A stretch of DNA of 64,000 nt from NCBI RefSeq assembly GCF_014642405.1, contig NZ_BMIN01000003.1, forward strand, positions 1 through 64,000, read 5' to 3'. How positions within the stretch are numbered: the first letter of the stretch is position 1; each line of letters starts with the position of its first letter. The notes beneath the pieces are model-generated. The model searched no databases. It saw only the letters and a list, made by a program, of their open reading frames with translations, and was not told the DNA's origin. The translations under genes were made by a program, and so were the position numbers. Source of the DNA: Pontibacillus salipaludis. GTDB taxonomy: Bacteria; Bacillota; Bacilli; Bacillales; BH030062. This document shows, one piece after another, positions 55,322 to 64,000 of this stretch.

Positions 55322-55350
55322 TTTACAAAGAAAATGGTTTTCATTATACT
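55322..55350 (+). promoter_or_regulatory. promoter of lonA with Fur-like palindrome
   Basis: TTTACA (55322-55327), a 17-base spacer and TATACT (55345-55350). The spacer contains GAAAATGGTTTTC (55330-55342), one base from the core of the Fur box GAAAATCATTTTC seen at 25980-25992 plus a changed centre. Confidence 0.55.
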
Positions 55351-55449
55351 TTTATAGAACCATATGTTTGATGAGTCTTAGAGCATTGTCTATATGGCAG
55401 GCTCTCTTTTCTCTTTTCTATTATGGAATTTCATGGAGGTGCAAGAAAA

Positions 55450-57777
55450 ATGACGAAGCAAAATACCATTCACATCCCCCTCCTTCCATTACGTGGACTA
55501 TTAGTTTATCCATCAATGGTCATGCATTTAGATGTGGGTCGCGATAAATCAGTGAACGCAGTAGAGAAAGCAATGGTTCAAGATCATACCATTTTCTTAG
55601 CTGCTCAGAAAGAAACGAATATTGATGAACCAACCGAGAATGATATATATTCAGTGGGAACAATGGCTAAGATTAAGCAAATGCTTAAGCTCCCTAATGG
55701 TACAATAAGGATCTTAGTAGAGGGATTGTATCGTGCGGAACTAGTCAATCATACTGATGATGAAGATGAAGAATTACTAATGGCTGAAATTAGGGAAATG
55801 GAGGAAACGCACGGGGAGAGTTTAGAAGAACAAGCCCTTATGCGAAAGCTCCTGGAACAATTCGAACAGTACATAAAAGTGTCTAAGAAGGTTAGTGATG
55901 AGACGCTTTCTTCTGTACAAGATATAGATATCCCTGGCCGCTTAGCTGATATTGTAACATCACATCTTCCTTTGAAGATTAAAGACAAACAGCAAGTACT
56001 AGAAATGATCCATGTTCCAGATCGAATTGAGCATATCATTGATCTCATAAATAATGAGAAAGAAGTTATGCAACTTGAGAAGAAAATTGGCCAGCGTGTT
56101 AAACGTTCGATGGAACGTACGCAGAAAGAATACTATCTTCGTGAACAAATGAAAGCTATCCAAAAAGAACTTGGTGATAAGGATGGCAAATCAGGAGAAG
56201 TTGAAGAGCTTAAAGCTAAGCTTGAAGAAGCTAATTTACCAGAAAGAGTTCAAAAAGTTGCCTTAAAAGAATTAGATCGATATGAAAAAATTCCTAGTAG
56301 TTCAGCTGAAAGCTCAGTAATCAGGAATTATATTGACTGGATTCTTTCTCTCCCATGGACAGAACAAACAGAAGACAACCTGCATATTCCTCACGCTGAA
56401 GAAGTGCTTGATGCTGATCACTATGGTTTAGAGAAGGTAAAAGAACGAATCATTGAGTATTTAGCTGTGCAGAAGCTTACAAACAGCATTAAAGGTCCGA
56501 TTCTTTGCCTAGTGGGGCCTCCTGGTGTTGGTAAAACATCTTTAGCTAGGTCTATAGCACGTTCAATGGATCGTAATTTTGTACGAGCTTCCCTTGGTGG
56601 AGTGCGTGATGAAGCAGAAATTCGCGGACACCGTCGTACGTATGTCGGAGCTATGCCGGGGCGAATTATCCAAGGGATGAAGCGCGCTGAGACCGTTAAT
56701 CCTGTTTTCTTATTAGATGAAATTGATAAAATGGCAAGTGATTTTCGTGGTGACCCATCTTCTGCTATGCTTGAGGTACTTGATCCCGAGCAGAACAGTA
56801 CATTTAGTGACCACTTCATTGAAGAGACGTATGACCTTTCAAACGTTCTGTTCATTGCCACAGCAAATAATATGCAAACCATACCGGGTCCTCTTTTAGA
56901 CCGTATGGAAGTGATCTCAATAGCAGGATACACAGAAGTTGAAAAACTTCACATTGCAAAAGAACATCTACTTCCTAAACAGTTAAAAGAGAATGGCTTA
57001 AAGAAAAGCCAGCTTCAGTTCAGGGAGGAAGGCTTACTTAAGTTAGTCCGTCAGTATACCCGCGAGGCTGGTGTTCGTGGATTGGAACGCCAAATTGCTG
57101 CTGTTTGTCGTAAAGCTGCTAAGATTGTGGTAGCAGAAGACAAGAAGCGTGTAGTTGTTACAGAGAAAAAGTTAGAAGAGTTGTTAGGAAAGCCAATTTT
57201 CCGTTATGGTCAAGCTGAGAAGGAAGATCAAATTGGAACAGCAACAGGCCTTGCGTACACGTCTGCTGGTGGTGACACTCTTGCTATAGAGGTATCATTG
57301 TATCCTGGTAAAGGGAAGTTAACGCTCACAGGTAAGCTTGGAGACGTAATGAAGGAATCAGCCCAAGCAGCCTTTAGTTACATCCGTTCAAGAGCTGAGG
57401 AGCTTAACATCGACCCTGAATTCCATGACAAAAATGATATTCATATTCACGTACCTGAAGGCGCGACACCTAAAGATGGTCCGTCAGCTGGTATTACAAT
57501 GGCAACTGCATTAGTATCTGCACTTACAGAACGCCCTGTTCGTAAAGAAGTAGGAATGACAGGTGAAATTACGTTAAGAGGCCGCGTTCTTCCTATCGGT
57601 GGACTAAAAGAAAAATCTCTTAGTGCTCATCGTGCTGGGTTGACAACCGTCATTATGCCAGCGGAAAATGAAAAGGACCTAGAAGATATTCCAGAGAGTG
57701 TACGTGAAGGGTTAACCTATATCCCAGTTACTCATCTGGATCAAGTGTTAGAACATGCACTAGTAGAGGAGAAATAA
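55450..57777 (+). CDS. lonA: ATP-dependent protease LonA
   Basis: A 775-residue Lon protease (B. subtilis 774). N-terminal substrate domain ([15 protein letters not shown]), coiled region, AAA+ module with Walker [10 protein letters not shown] and Walker [11 protein letters not shown], and the S16 protease with serine in [12 protein letters not shown] and lysine in [14 protein letters not shown]. The ATG at 55450 follows GGAGGTGC. It starts from its own promoter and is followed by ysxC after three bases. Confidence 0.97.
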   Translation: MTKQNTIHIPLLPLRGLLVYPSMVMHLDVGRDKSVNAVEKAMVQDHTIFLAAQKETNIDEPTENDIYSVGTMAKIKQMLKLPNGTIRILVEGLYRAELVNHTDDEDEELLMAEIREMEETHGESLEEQALMRKLLEQFEQYIKVSKKVSDETLSSVQDIDIPGRLADIVTSHLPLKIKDKQQVLEMIHVPDRIEHIIDLINNEKEVMQLEKKIGQRVKRSMERTQKEYYLREQMKAIQKELGDKDGKSGEVEELKAKLEEANLPERVQKVALKELDRYEKIPSSSAESSVIRNYIDWILSLPWTEQTEDNLHIPHAEEVLDADHYGLEKVKERIIEYLAVQKLTNSIKGPILCLVGPPGVGKTSLARSIARSMDRNFVRASLGGVRDEAEIRGHRRTYVGAMPGRIIQGMKRAETVNPVFLLDEIDKMASDFRGDPSSAMLEVLDPEQNSTFSDHFIEETYDLSNVLFIATANNMQTIPGPLLDRMEVISIAGYTEVEKLHIAKEHLLPKQLKENGLKKSQLQFREEGLLKLVRQYTREAGVRGLERQIAAVCRKAAKIVVAEDKKRVVVTEKKLEELLGKPIFRYGQAEKEDQIGTATGLAYTSAGGDTLAIEVSLYPGKGKLTLTGKLGDVMKESAQAAFSYIRSRAEELNIDPEFHDKNDIHIHVPEGATPKDGPSAGITMATALVSALTERPVRKEVGMTGEITLRGRVLPIGGLKEKSLSAHRAGLTTVIMPAENEKDLEDIPESVREGLTYIPVTHLDQVLEHALVEEK

Positions 57778-57780
57778 TTC

Positions 57781-58368
57781 ATGAAAGTTAATCAAGCGGA
57801 ACTTGTTATAAGCGCCGTTAGTCAGCAACAATATCCAGAAGATCCTATGCCAGAGATCGCTCTAGCAGGACGTTCTAATGTGGGGAAGTCGTCATTCATT
57901 AATAAAATGATTCAACGAAAAGCATTAGCACGTACTTCTGGAAAGCCAGGGAAGACCCAAACGCTTAATTTCTATAGAATAAATGAAGCCTTCATGTTTG
58001 TGGACGTGCCTGGATATGGTTATGCAAAAGTGTCTAAAAAGGAAAAAGCGAAGTGGGGAAAAATGATGGAAGAATATTTTTCCACACGCGAACGCTTGCG
58101 TATGGCAATGTTAATTGTTGATATTCGCCATGACCCTTCAGAAGATGATCAACTGATGTATGACTTCTTGAAACACTATGAACTTCCTGTAACTGTAGTA
58201 GCAACGAAGTTAGACAAAATCAAAAAAGGTCAACGTGCCAAACAGCTTAAACGCATCATCGAGGTTCTTGAAATGGAAGAAGAAGATAAGCTTCTGCCAT
58301 TCTCATCAGAAACGGGTGAAGGAAAAGATGAAGCATGGGGTATTATTAAGCCTTATCTAAAAAAATAA
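57781..58368 (+). CDS. ysxC: ribosome biogenesis GTPase YsxC/EngB
   Basis: A 195-residue TRAFAC-class GTPase required for 50S subunit assembly. G motifs: [11 protein letters not shown] (G1), GKTQT (G2), DVPGYG (G3), ATKLDKI (G4) and PFSSETGEG (G5). It begins three bases after the lonA stop, as in B. subtilis where the two are cotranscribed. A strong terminator follows. Confidence 0.97.
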   Translation: MKVNQAELVISAVSQQQYPEDPMPEIALAGRSNVGKSSFINKMIQRKALARTSGKPGKTQTLNFYRINEAFMFVDVPGYGYAKVSKKEKAKWGKMMEEYFSTRERLRMAMLIVDIRHDPSEDDQLMYDFLKHYELPVTVVATKLDKIKKGQRAKQLKRIIEVLEMEEEDKLLPFSSETGEGKDEAWGIIKPYLKK

Positions 58369-58375
58369 TGTAATA

Positions 58376-58410
58376 AAGAAGTCCTCTACTATAAGTAGAG
58401 GACTTCTTTT
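58376..58410 (+). terminator. terminator of lonA-ysxC
   Basis: AAGAAGTCCTCTACT and AGTAGAGGACTTCTT form a perfect 15-bp stem with trailing T. Confidence 0.95.
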
Positions 58411-58449
58411 GTATCTTTTATGTTCAACAAATCTTAATACGGAACACTC

Positions 58450-59130
58450 ATTGATCTGGAAGGGACCGTTACCTCTGATGAGTGGTTGGGCTTGCTCGGG
58501 GACAACTCGCTTTCCTGCGGGGAGCTGGGAACCCTCCTCGTTCGCTTTCGCTCTCTGTGGGGTCTTCCCTAGTTTTAAAAGTGCAGGTGTGGTGCCTAGG
58601 ACCGTACGGATAAGACAGCTTTTTGGAAAAGGCGATAAGCCTTTGGAAAAAAGATGACTTATCTCGCTAGGTCCTCCACGCCGAAACTAGATAGGCTCCG
58701 CCGCGGGAGTCTCGCAGTCCCCGAGCAAGCCCTGGCTTTAAAGAGGTGAACGGCCCGCGGCAGCACCAAGTAATCTAGGTACCTCCTTATATGAGGTGTT
58801 TCCATATTGCGACATATGGAAACAACACACATGTAGATTGAATTAGGCATCAAAAACACTCAAGCAGCCGAGTCGTTCCCCGGTCACCCTTCCCTAAAGT
58901 TTTACGAACGGCCTATATCTTAGGGAGGTCAAAGTTGCAGGATCCCCATATCGGCATGTTTCCGTACATCATATTAGGCAAAGGTGGTTCGGGAAATTGC
59001 GAGACTCCTGCGGCAGTAGGAGCCTAGGGGAGACCCCGGAAAGCGCGTAGCGATTGAGGAGGCTCCACAGCTCGCCGCGGAAAGCGAGTGATTTCCCGAA
59101 CCACCTTACGCTCAATTAAAGCAAACGGAA
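58450..59130. repeat. composite palindromic repeat, copy E (chimeric)
   Basis: Module 1 (58488-58732) has perfect 16-bp arms GGGCTTGCTCGGGGAC (58488-58503) and complement (58717-58732), and carries a 118-bp insert (58573-58690). A linker follows with a separate 11-bp palindrome TGTTTCCATAT/ATATGGAAACA (58797-58824), then the tail of another module 1 (GAGTCGTTCCCCGG, about 58871). Module 2 (58981-59107) has perfect 17-bp arms AAGGTGGTTCGGGAAAT and complement. It fills the ysxC to 59182 gap. Confidence 0.9.
58569..58690 (-). mobile_element. 118-bp insert nested in repeat copy E
   Basis: Lies between CTAG at 58569-58572 and 58687-58690, inside the CCTAGG position of module 1. It is the reverse complement, about 88% identical, of the 118-bp insert at 25594-25711, and has the same orientation relative to its host module. 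Inner pairing: GATAAG/CTTATC and AAGGC/GCCTT. No ORF. Confidence 0.75.
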
Positions 59131-59152
59131 ACCATATCTCCTTATCGCTGGT

Positions 59153-59170
59153 CACCACGCCTGCACTTTT
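59153..59170 (+). repeat. fragment of the 118-bp insert
   Basis: CACCACGCCTGCACTTTT matches the right end of the insert in copy B (CACCACGCTTGCACTTTT) with one difference. It stands alone just outside repeat copy E, as an end remnant. Confidence 0.6.
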
Positions 59171-59181
59171 ACTTGTATAAC

Positions 59182-59667
59182 TTATTTCTTTTTAAACCAT
59201 AATAAGTATAATCCAAAACCGACTAAGAGTAGGGGCCAGAACGTTTCGATGAAGTGCACGATGACGTTAATCCAGTAGAACCAGCCTGGTTTATTGGAAG
59301 CGAATATAACAAATAGAGATAGGGCAATAAGAATAATAGCAGGGAATATCCCTTTTCGTGTTTTTTGGAACCTTAACAAAAAGGATAATCCAATAATAAG
59401 AGGGAAGATCCCCCAATGGTCGATCCAGAAAGAGTAGTTACGTAGGCCGTGGAAGTGGATGCCCAATCCTAGAAGAACGCCACCTGAAAATAGGGTGTCA
59501 TACTCCATTGCTATATAGCTATGTAAAAGTAGGGCAATTCCGATAATCATTAAGATTGTAGGCCAAGAATAAAATTGGGTGAGCAATGGGATTTGGAATT
59601 CTCTTAAAAGAAAGTAAAGGCCAATTCCGATTAATAAGAGGCCACTGAATGTATTTTGTCGTTTCAC
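59182..59667 (-). CDS. LiaI/LiaF-like transmembrane protein
   Basis: A 161-residue protein made almost wholly of short hydrophobic helices: about 9-22, 32-50, 58-72, 83-98, 106-121 and 135-156. The repeated pattern of GLLLIGIGLYFLL, PTILMIIGIALLL and WGIFPLIIGLSFLL is typical of the LiaI-LiaF-like transmembrane region family. Relatives belong to envelope-stress circuits; a specific role is not readable. It is opposite to hemA, and an ECF-type promoter-like sequence lies upstream. Confidence 0.78.
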   Translation of the reverse strand: MKRQNTFSGLLLIGIGLYFLLREFQIPLLTQFYSWPTILMIIGIALLLHSYIAMEYDTLFSGGVLLGLGIHFHGLRNYSFWIDHWGIFPLIIGLSFLLRFQKTRKGIFPAIILIALSLFVIFASNKPGWFYWINVIVHFIETFWPLLLVGFGLYLLWFKKK

Positions 59668-59725
59668 TATGGTTTACCTCCTCTAAAAACAGCCCTCATT
59701 CCTTGCTAATTGAGGGTCATTGTGT

Positions 59726-59750
59726 TACGGTACTAACGGTATTTATTTCA
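59726..59750 (-). promoter_or_regulatory. possible ECF sigma promoter of the LiaI-like gene
   Basis: On the minus strand TGAAAT (59745-59750) and CGTA (59726-59729) are 15 bases apart, close to sigma-W/M/X promoters. Confidence 0.4.
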
Positions 59751-59819
59751 AATTGCGAATCAGTTTTATATAGATATATGGTATCATAACCTTTCAATAA
59801 CTGTTCACATTTTTATGAA

Positions 59820-59846
59820 TTGAGACTTTGGTTCTCGTGTTATAAT
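59820..59846 (+). promoter_or_regulatory. promoter of hemA
   Basis: TTGAGA (59820-59825), a short 15-base spacer and TATAAT (59841-59846). No PerR box was obvious. Confidence 0.5.
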
Positions 59847-59904
59847 AGAAGCAGTGAGTATAAAGATGGACGTAGATTTTTGTAGTTTTTTTGGGGGTGA
59901 AGGT

Positions 59905-61275
59905 GTGCATATTTTAGTTGCAGGTTTAAATTATAAAACGGCCCCTGTTGAAATACGTGAAAAAGTAACCTTCTCAGAAGACGAATTGGCTAAAGCCATG
60001 GAAGCGTTAAATCAACAGAAAAGCGTGTTAGAGAATGTGATCATTTCTACGTGTAATCGTACGGAAATTTACGCGGTAGTCGATCAACTTCATACAGGGC
60101 GTTATTACATCAAACAATTTCTATCACAGTGGTTCAACATTGATAAAGAGGAATTTTCACCATTCCTTTCTATTTATGAATCTGATGGAGCACTTGAGCA
60201 CTTATATCGCGTGACTTGTGGACTTGATTCAATGGTTCTTGGTGAAACTCAAATACTTGGGCAAATGAAACAAGCGTTTTTACGTGCTCAAGAAGCGGGT
60301 ACTACAGGTACAATCTTTAATCAATTGTTTAAACAAGCAGTTACTTTAGCGAAGCGTTCTCATAACGAGACAGAGATTGGAGAAAACGCGGTTTCCGTAA
60401 GTTATGCTGCTGTAGAACTGGCTAAGAAAATCTTTGGTGACTTAATGAATAAGCACGTTGTTATTCTAGGTGCAGGAAAAATGGGCGAGCTAGCTGCTAA
60501 GAACCTGCACGGATCCGGTGTGAAGCAAGTAACGGTGATGAACCGTACGTTTGAGAAAGCGGAGCAATTAGCAGCGCAGTTCCGTGGTCAAGCTAAACCA
60601 ATTAATGAGCTAAGTAGTGTGTTGGAAAAGGCAGATATTCTAATCAGTTCAACGGGTGCGAACGATTACGTGCTAACGAAGCAGCATTTAGAATCGGCTC
60701 ATAAAAAGCGTAAAGGGCTTCCTTTATTCCTTGTGGACATAGCTGTACCACGTGATTTGGACCCTGCTATCGATGAACTTGATAGTGTCTTCTTGTATGA
60801 CATTGATGACCTACAGGGGATTGTTGATGCTAACTTAGAAGCTCGCAAGGAAGCGGCTGAAGCGATTGAAGTAATGATTGAAGGCGAGATTGTAGCTTTC
60901 AAAGAATGGTTGCAGACCCTTGGTGTTGTTCCTGTAATCTCAGCTCTTCGTCAGAAAGCTCTTACTATACAGGCAGATACCATGAAAAGTATCGAACGGA
61001 AAATGCCTGATTTAACAGAGCGAGAAAAGAAGGTTTTAAGTAAGCATACGAAAAGCATTATTAATCAGATGCTAAAGCAGCCGATCTTACAAGCAAAAGA
61101 ATATTCGGCTCAGCCTAATGCTGATCAGAGCCTTGATATGTTTATGCAAATCTTTGGAATCGAAGAGGAAGTACAACAAGAAATACAAAAGCAAAATGAG
61201 AAAAACAGACAAGCCATCCTTGAATCTGATGGGAAATTTTCCTTTCAACCAGCATCGAATGTAGCTAATTCTTAG
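59905..61275 (+). CDS. hemA: glutamyl-tRNA reductase
   Basis: A 456-residue enzyme making glutamate-1-semialdehyde from Glu-tRNA with NADPH, the first step of C5 haem synthesis. The catalytic cysteine is C50 in [13 protein letters not shown]; the Rossmann motif is [17 protein letters not shown] and the C-terminal dimerisation helices follow. The GTG at 59905 has a GGGGGTGAAG site and reproduces the B. subtilis start (HILVAG) and length of 455; the open frame 17 codons upstream is not conserved. First gene of hemAXCDB. Confidence 0.95.
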   Translation: MHILVAGLNYKTAPVEIREKVTFSEDELAKAMEALNQQKSVLENVIISTCNRTEIYAVVDQLHTGRYYIKQFLSQWFNIDKEEFSPFLSIYESDGALEHLYRVTCGLDSMVLGETQILGQMKQAFLRAQEAGTTGTIFNQLFKQAVTLAKRSHNETEIGENAVSVSYAAVELAKKIFGDLMNKHVVILGAGKMGELAAKNLHGSGVKQVTVMNRTFEKAEQLAAQFRGQAKPINELSSVLEKADILISSTGANDYVLTKQHLESAHKKRKGLPLFLVDIAVPRDLDPAIDELDSVFLYDIDDLQGIVDANLEARKEAAEAIEVMIEGEIVAFKEWLQTLGVVPVISALRQKALTIQADTMKSIERKMPDLTEREKKVLSKHTKSIINQMLKQPILQAKEYSAQPNADQSLDMFMQIFGIEEEVQQEIQKQNEKNRQAILESDGKFSFQPASNVANS

Positions 61276-61290
61276 GAGAGGAATTTCCTT

Positions 61291-62109
61291 ATGTTCGATC
61301 TTAAATGGTTATATGAACTGATCATTGTAATATATTGCCTGAGTTTAATCGGGTACTTTATAGATTTTATTCAAAATAACCGGAAGGCAAACCGCGCTGC
61401 CTTCTGGTTACTTTCTATGGTTTGGGTTTTACAAACCTTTTTTTTATTAGGACAAACTTTATTAGAATCTCATTTTCCGATTGTCACCATATATGATGGC
61501 CTCTATTTTTATGCATGGATTTTAGTAACTTTTTCTCTTATCCTAAATCGTCTCTTCCGAATAGATTTCTTTATATTCTTCACAAACGTATTAGGGTTCT
61601 TTATGATGATGCTTCACATTTTCACCCGTGCTCAGTATGACGCTACTGAAAAGGCGATGCGGTTGGTTAGTGAACTATTGGCTACACATATTACATTAGC
61701 CATAATTTCATATGGATTCTTCACATTTTCTTGTATATTTTCGTTTATGTATTTATTCCAATATCGTTTGTTAAAGGAAAAGAAGTGGAATAAAAGGTTG
61801 TTACGCTTAGGTGATTTGGGGAAATTGGATACGTTTTCTTATGTGGCTGTTATACTAGGGGTTCCGCTCCTTTTAATTGCAATTATTTTAGGGCTCGTAT
61901 GGGGATATACCTCAGGAGATGAGTTTTACTGGTATGACTCCAAAACGTTAGGTTCGTTTGTTGTCTTACTCATTTACTTAATCTATTTATTCCTTCGTGT
62001 TGTTAAAGGCTACCAGGGGCGAACCATGGCCTTTTATAACACAGGAGCTTTTCTATTCTTATTAGTGAACTTCTTTTTATTTAGCTCTCTATCAAATTTT
62101 CACTTTTAA
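61291..62109 (+). CDS. hemX: HemX membrane protein
   Basis: A 272-residue protein of the cytochrome c assembly (CcsA/CcmC-like) superfamily, equivalent to B. subtilis HemX, which negatively affects HemA level. Eight hydrophobic segments are present from about residue 6 to 268. The tryptophan-rich haem-handling motif of true CcsA proteins is not evident (only GLVWGYTSGDEFYWYDSKT). It lies between hemA and hemC in the operon. Confidence 0.92.
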   Translation: MFDLKWLYELIIVIYCLSLIGYFIDFIQNNRKANRAAFWLLSMVWVLQTFFLLGQTLLESHFPIVTIYDGLYFYAWILVTFSLILNRLFRIDFFIFFTNVLGFFMMMLHIFTRAQYDATEKAMRLVSELLATHITLAIISYGFFTFSCIFSFMYLFQYRLLKEKKWNKRLLRLGDLGKLDTFSYVAVILGVPLLLIAIILGLVWGYTSGDEFYWYDSKTLGSFVVLLIYLIYLFLRVVKGYQGRTMAFYNTGAFLFLLVNFFLFSSLSNFHF

Positions 62110-62130
62110 ATGTTGTCAGGAGGAACTGTT

Positions 62131-63060
62131 ATGCGCAAAATCGTAATCGGAAGCAGAAAGAGTCAATTGGCATTAACCCAAACGGATTGGGTGATTGAGA
62201 AACTGAAAGAAATCGCACCACAAAATGAGTATGAAGTGAAAAAGATTGTGACTAAAGGGGATCAAATCCTGGATGTAACACTTTCAAAAGTCGGTGGAAA
62301 AGGCTTGTTTGTGAAAGAAATCGAGCAAGCTATGTATGATAAAGAAATTGATATGGCTGTTCACAGTATGAAAGACATGCCGGCAGAAACGCCTGAGGGG
62401 TTAACGATTGGATGTATTCCTATTCGTGAAGACCACCGTGATGCGTACATCGCAAATGACAACGTAGCGTTTCGTGATCTTCCTGAAGGTGCTATCGTTG
62501 GTACAAGCAGTCTTCGCCGTGCTGCGCAAGTATTGGCAGCGAGACCTGACTTAAATATCAAATCAATACGTGGGAATATTGATACACGTCTACGTAAATT
62601 AAAAGAAGAAGATTTTGACGCGATCGTCCTTGCAACAGCTGGTCTTAAGCGCATGGGCTGGTCGGATGATGTCATCACAGAATATTTAGAACCAGAAGTT
62701 TGTGTTCCAGCTGTTGGGCAAGGCGCGTTAGCAATTGAGTGCCGCGAAGACGACCAGGAAATCCGTGATTTGATGAACGCGCTTAACCATGCGTATACAC
62801 ATCGTACGGTTATGGCAGAACGCACATTCTTAGATTTACTAAATGGTGGTTGCCAGGTTCCGATCGGAGGATATGCCTATCTAGAAGGAGACGATATTAT
62901 CCTAACGGCTATGGTTGGTACTCCTGATGGCAAAACGATTCTTAAAGAAGAAGTTCGAGGCCAAGATCCATATGAAGTTGGACGTGAGGCGGCAGATAAG
63001 ATAAAAGCTCGAGGTGGAGCTGAAATTATTGAAGCTGTGAGAGAGGAGCTCGACCAGTAA
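62131..63060 (+). CDS. hemC: porphobilinogen deaminase (hydroxymethylbilane synthase)
   Basis: A 309-residue enzyme that polymerises four porphobilinogens. Landmarks: [65 protein letters not shown] and the dipyrromethane-binding cysteine in [13 protein letters not shown]. The ATG at 62131 has AGGAGG upstream, so the seven extra in-frame codons before it are not used. Its stop overlaps the hemD start by one base. Confidence 0.96.
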   Translation: MRKIVIGSRKSQLALTQTDWVIEKLKEIAPQNEYEVKKIVTKGDQILDVTLSKVGGKGLFVKEIEQAMYDKEIDMAVHSMKDMPAETPEGLTIGCIPIREDHRDAYIANDNVAFRDLPEGAIVGTSSLRRAAQVLAARPDLNIKSIRGNIDTRLRKLKEEDFDAIVLATAGLKRMGWSDDVITEYLEPEVCVPAVGQGALAIECREDDQEIRDLMNALNHAYTHRTVMAERTFLDLLNGGCQVPIGGYAYLEGDDIILTAMVGTPDGKTILKEEVRGQDPYEVGREAADKIKARGGAEIIEAVREELDQ

Positions 63061-63842
63061 TGTTTCCTTTAAAAGGGAGACGGATCTTAGTTACAAGATC
63101 TGCTGAGCAAGCTGCTTCTTTTACAAATTGTATTGAACAACAGAGCGGGATTTCGGTAGAAATTCCGCTTCTTTATTTTAAAAGCGTTCCGTCTTTAGAA
63201 AATATGGATATACTCAGGCGCCTAAACACCTTTAAGTGGATCATATTCACCAGTTCAAACGGTGTTCATTTTTTTATGGAATTATGTGAGCGTTACCAAA
63301 TCCCTCTCTCAGTCATTAAAGAACGATCTATTGCTGCGGTTGGCCGAAAAACGGCTAATACATTAGCTTATTACAACGTAGAAACGAACTTTATGCCTGA
63401 TACATACACAGGAGAAGCTTTAGGGGAAGCTTTTTTGAATGAACGAGACCACGGAGCAGTGTTAGTCGTACAAGGCAATCTCGCCAGGCAAAAAGTTGTA
63501 GAAACCATTCGACCTTATATGGACGTCGAAACAGCAATTATGTATGAAACGCGTGTAAATGTTAAAATAAAAGAGGTTTTTAATAGAGCATTACAAGAAA
63601 ATCAATTAGATGCCTTAACCTTTACAAGTCCTTCTACTGTCAAAGCTTTTAAACAGCTTATAGAACCTTCATTGTTTGAACATATTCAATCCACACTTTG
63701 TATGTGTATTGGACCTACAACTGAAAAGGAAGCTGAGCAAGCTGGGTTTACACATAGAGTAATACCAGATCATCAAACAGTTGAGGGTATGTGTGAAGCG
63801 TTAGGAAGCTATTTTCGCGAGAAAGGAAATGATGATCAATGA
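63060..63842 (+). CDS. hemD: uroporphyrinogen-III synthase
   Basis: A 260-residue HemD closing hydroxymethylbilane to uroporphyrinogen III. The family diverges strongly, but [13 protein letters not shown] at the start, [23 protein letters not shown] and [14 protein letters not shown] are the typical two-lobe motifs. The ATG overlaps the hemC stop (TAATG) and its own stop overlaps hemB (ATGA), giving tight translational coupling. Confidence 0.93.
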   Translation: MFPLKGRRILVTRSAEQAASFTNCIEQQSGISVEIPLLYFKSVPSLENMDILRRLNTFKWIIFTSSNGVHFFMELCERYQIPLSVIKERSIAAVGRKTANTLAYYNVETNFMPDTYTGEALGEAFLNERDHGAVLVVQGNLARQKVVETIRPYMDVETAIMYETRVNVKIKEVFNRALQENQLDALTFTSPSTVKAFKQLIEPSLFEHIQSTLCMCIGPTTEKEAEQAGFTHRVIPDHQTVEGMCEALGSYFREKGNDDQ

Positions 63843-64000
63843 GTGAATTGCAATTTAAACGTCATCGTCGCCTTCGTACAACAGAATCGATGAGATCTCT
63901 TGTGCGGGAGACCCATTTAAATAAAGAGGACTTAATTTTCCCGATATTTGTAGTAGAAGGGGAGAACATAAAGAATGAAGTTTCTTCAATGCCTGGAGTG
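63839..64000 (+). CDS. hemB: delta-aminolevulinic acid dehydratase, 5' part
   Basis: The first 54 codons of HemB run off the window end: [20 protein letters not shown] and then [20 protein letters not shown], the conserved N terminus of porphobilinogen synthase. It starts in the ATGA overlap with hemD and continues the haem operon. The active-site lysines lie outside the window. Confidence 0.93.
   Translation, partial: MSELQFKRHRRLRTTESMRSLVRETHLNKEDLIFPIFVVEGENIKNEVSSMPGV

Noticed and set aside
25296-59130. CRISPR array interpretation of the repeats
   Set aside because: Units are about 125 bp, palindromic, dispersed over 58 kb and not separated by regular short spacers.

Overview
This is a contiguous chromosomal stretch of a low-GC, endospore-forming Bacillaceae. 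Gene order closely follows the Bacillus subtilis block ysdB-ysdC-sspI-ysgA-pheST-rnhC-zapA-cvpA-polX-mutS2-lcfA-fadR-fadB-etfBA-trxA-uvrC ... yslB-sdhCAB-ysmA-gerE-ysmB-racE-gerM-rph-rdgB-ysnB-ysoA-tig-clpX-lonB-lonA-ysxC-hemAXCDB. Spore genes (sspI, gerE, gerM), a pheS T-box, a sigma-W type promoter and Fur, FadR and CcpA-like sites all fit. A moderately halophilic genus such as Halobacillus or Pontibacillus is my guess from protein flavour; it is not proven.

Layout: 1-127 is the 3' end of a group II intron. 141-2849 carries ysdB, a dimeric dUTPase and an M42 aminopeptidase. 3009-8218 holds a small unknown gene, sspI, an rRNA methyltransferase and the T-box-controlled pheST operon. 8392-17463 holds a YitT protein, an amino acid:sodium symporter, rnhC, zapA-cvpA, polX, mutS2 and two small membrane proteins. 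17708-23227 is fatty acid degradation and electron transfer (lcfA, fadR-fadB-etfB-etfA) plus trxA. uvrC follows.

25200-35032 is an accessory block where B. subtilis has lysC. It holds a Fur-boxed lipoprotein, a four-gene glycolipid or polysaccharide cluster (epimerase, flippase-like protein, membrane phosphodiesterase, GT2), a Fur-boxed two-gene FTR1 iron uptake system and a GT-C like membrane protein. Conserved order resumes with yslB-sdhCAB. A ComP-ComA two-component pair without ComQ or ComX sits between ysmA and gerE. Two tRNA genes (Gly-TCC, Arg-TCT) lie between ysnB and ysoA. The right end is protein quality control (tig, clpX, lonB, lonA), ysxC and the haem operon, cut within hemB.

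The most unusual content is intergenic. A family of GC-rich palindromic modules of about 125 bp occurs in five main loci (645-1100, 25296-25832, 44560-44985, 46325-46640, 58450-59130), with decayed pieces at 31461-31650. Most loci carry two modules pointing away from each other. Outer arm sequences differ between copies, yet each copy's arms remain complementary, which indicates a maintained fold. Two modules carry the same 118-bp insert at the same CTAG in the same orientation relative to the module. These repeats produce many spurious ORFs that I did not annotate as genes.
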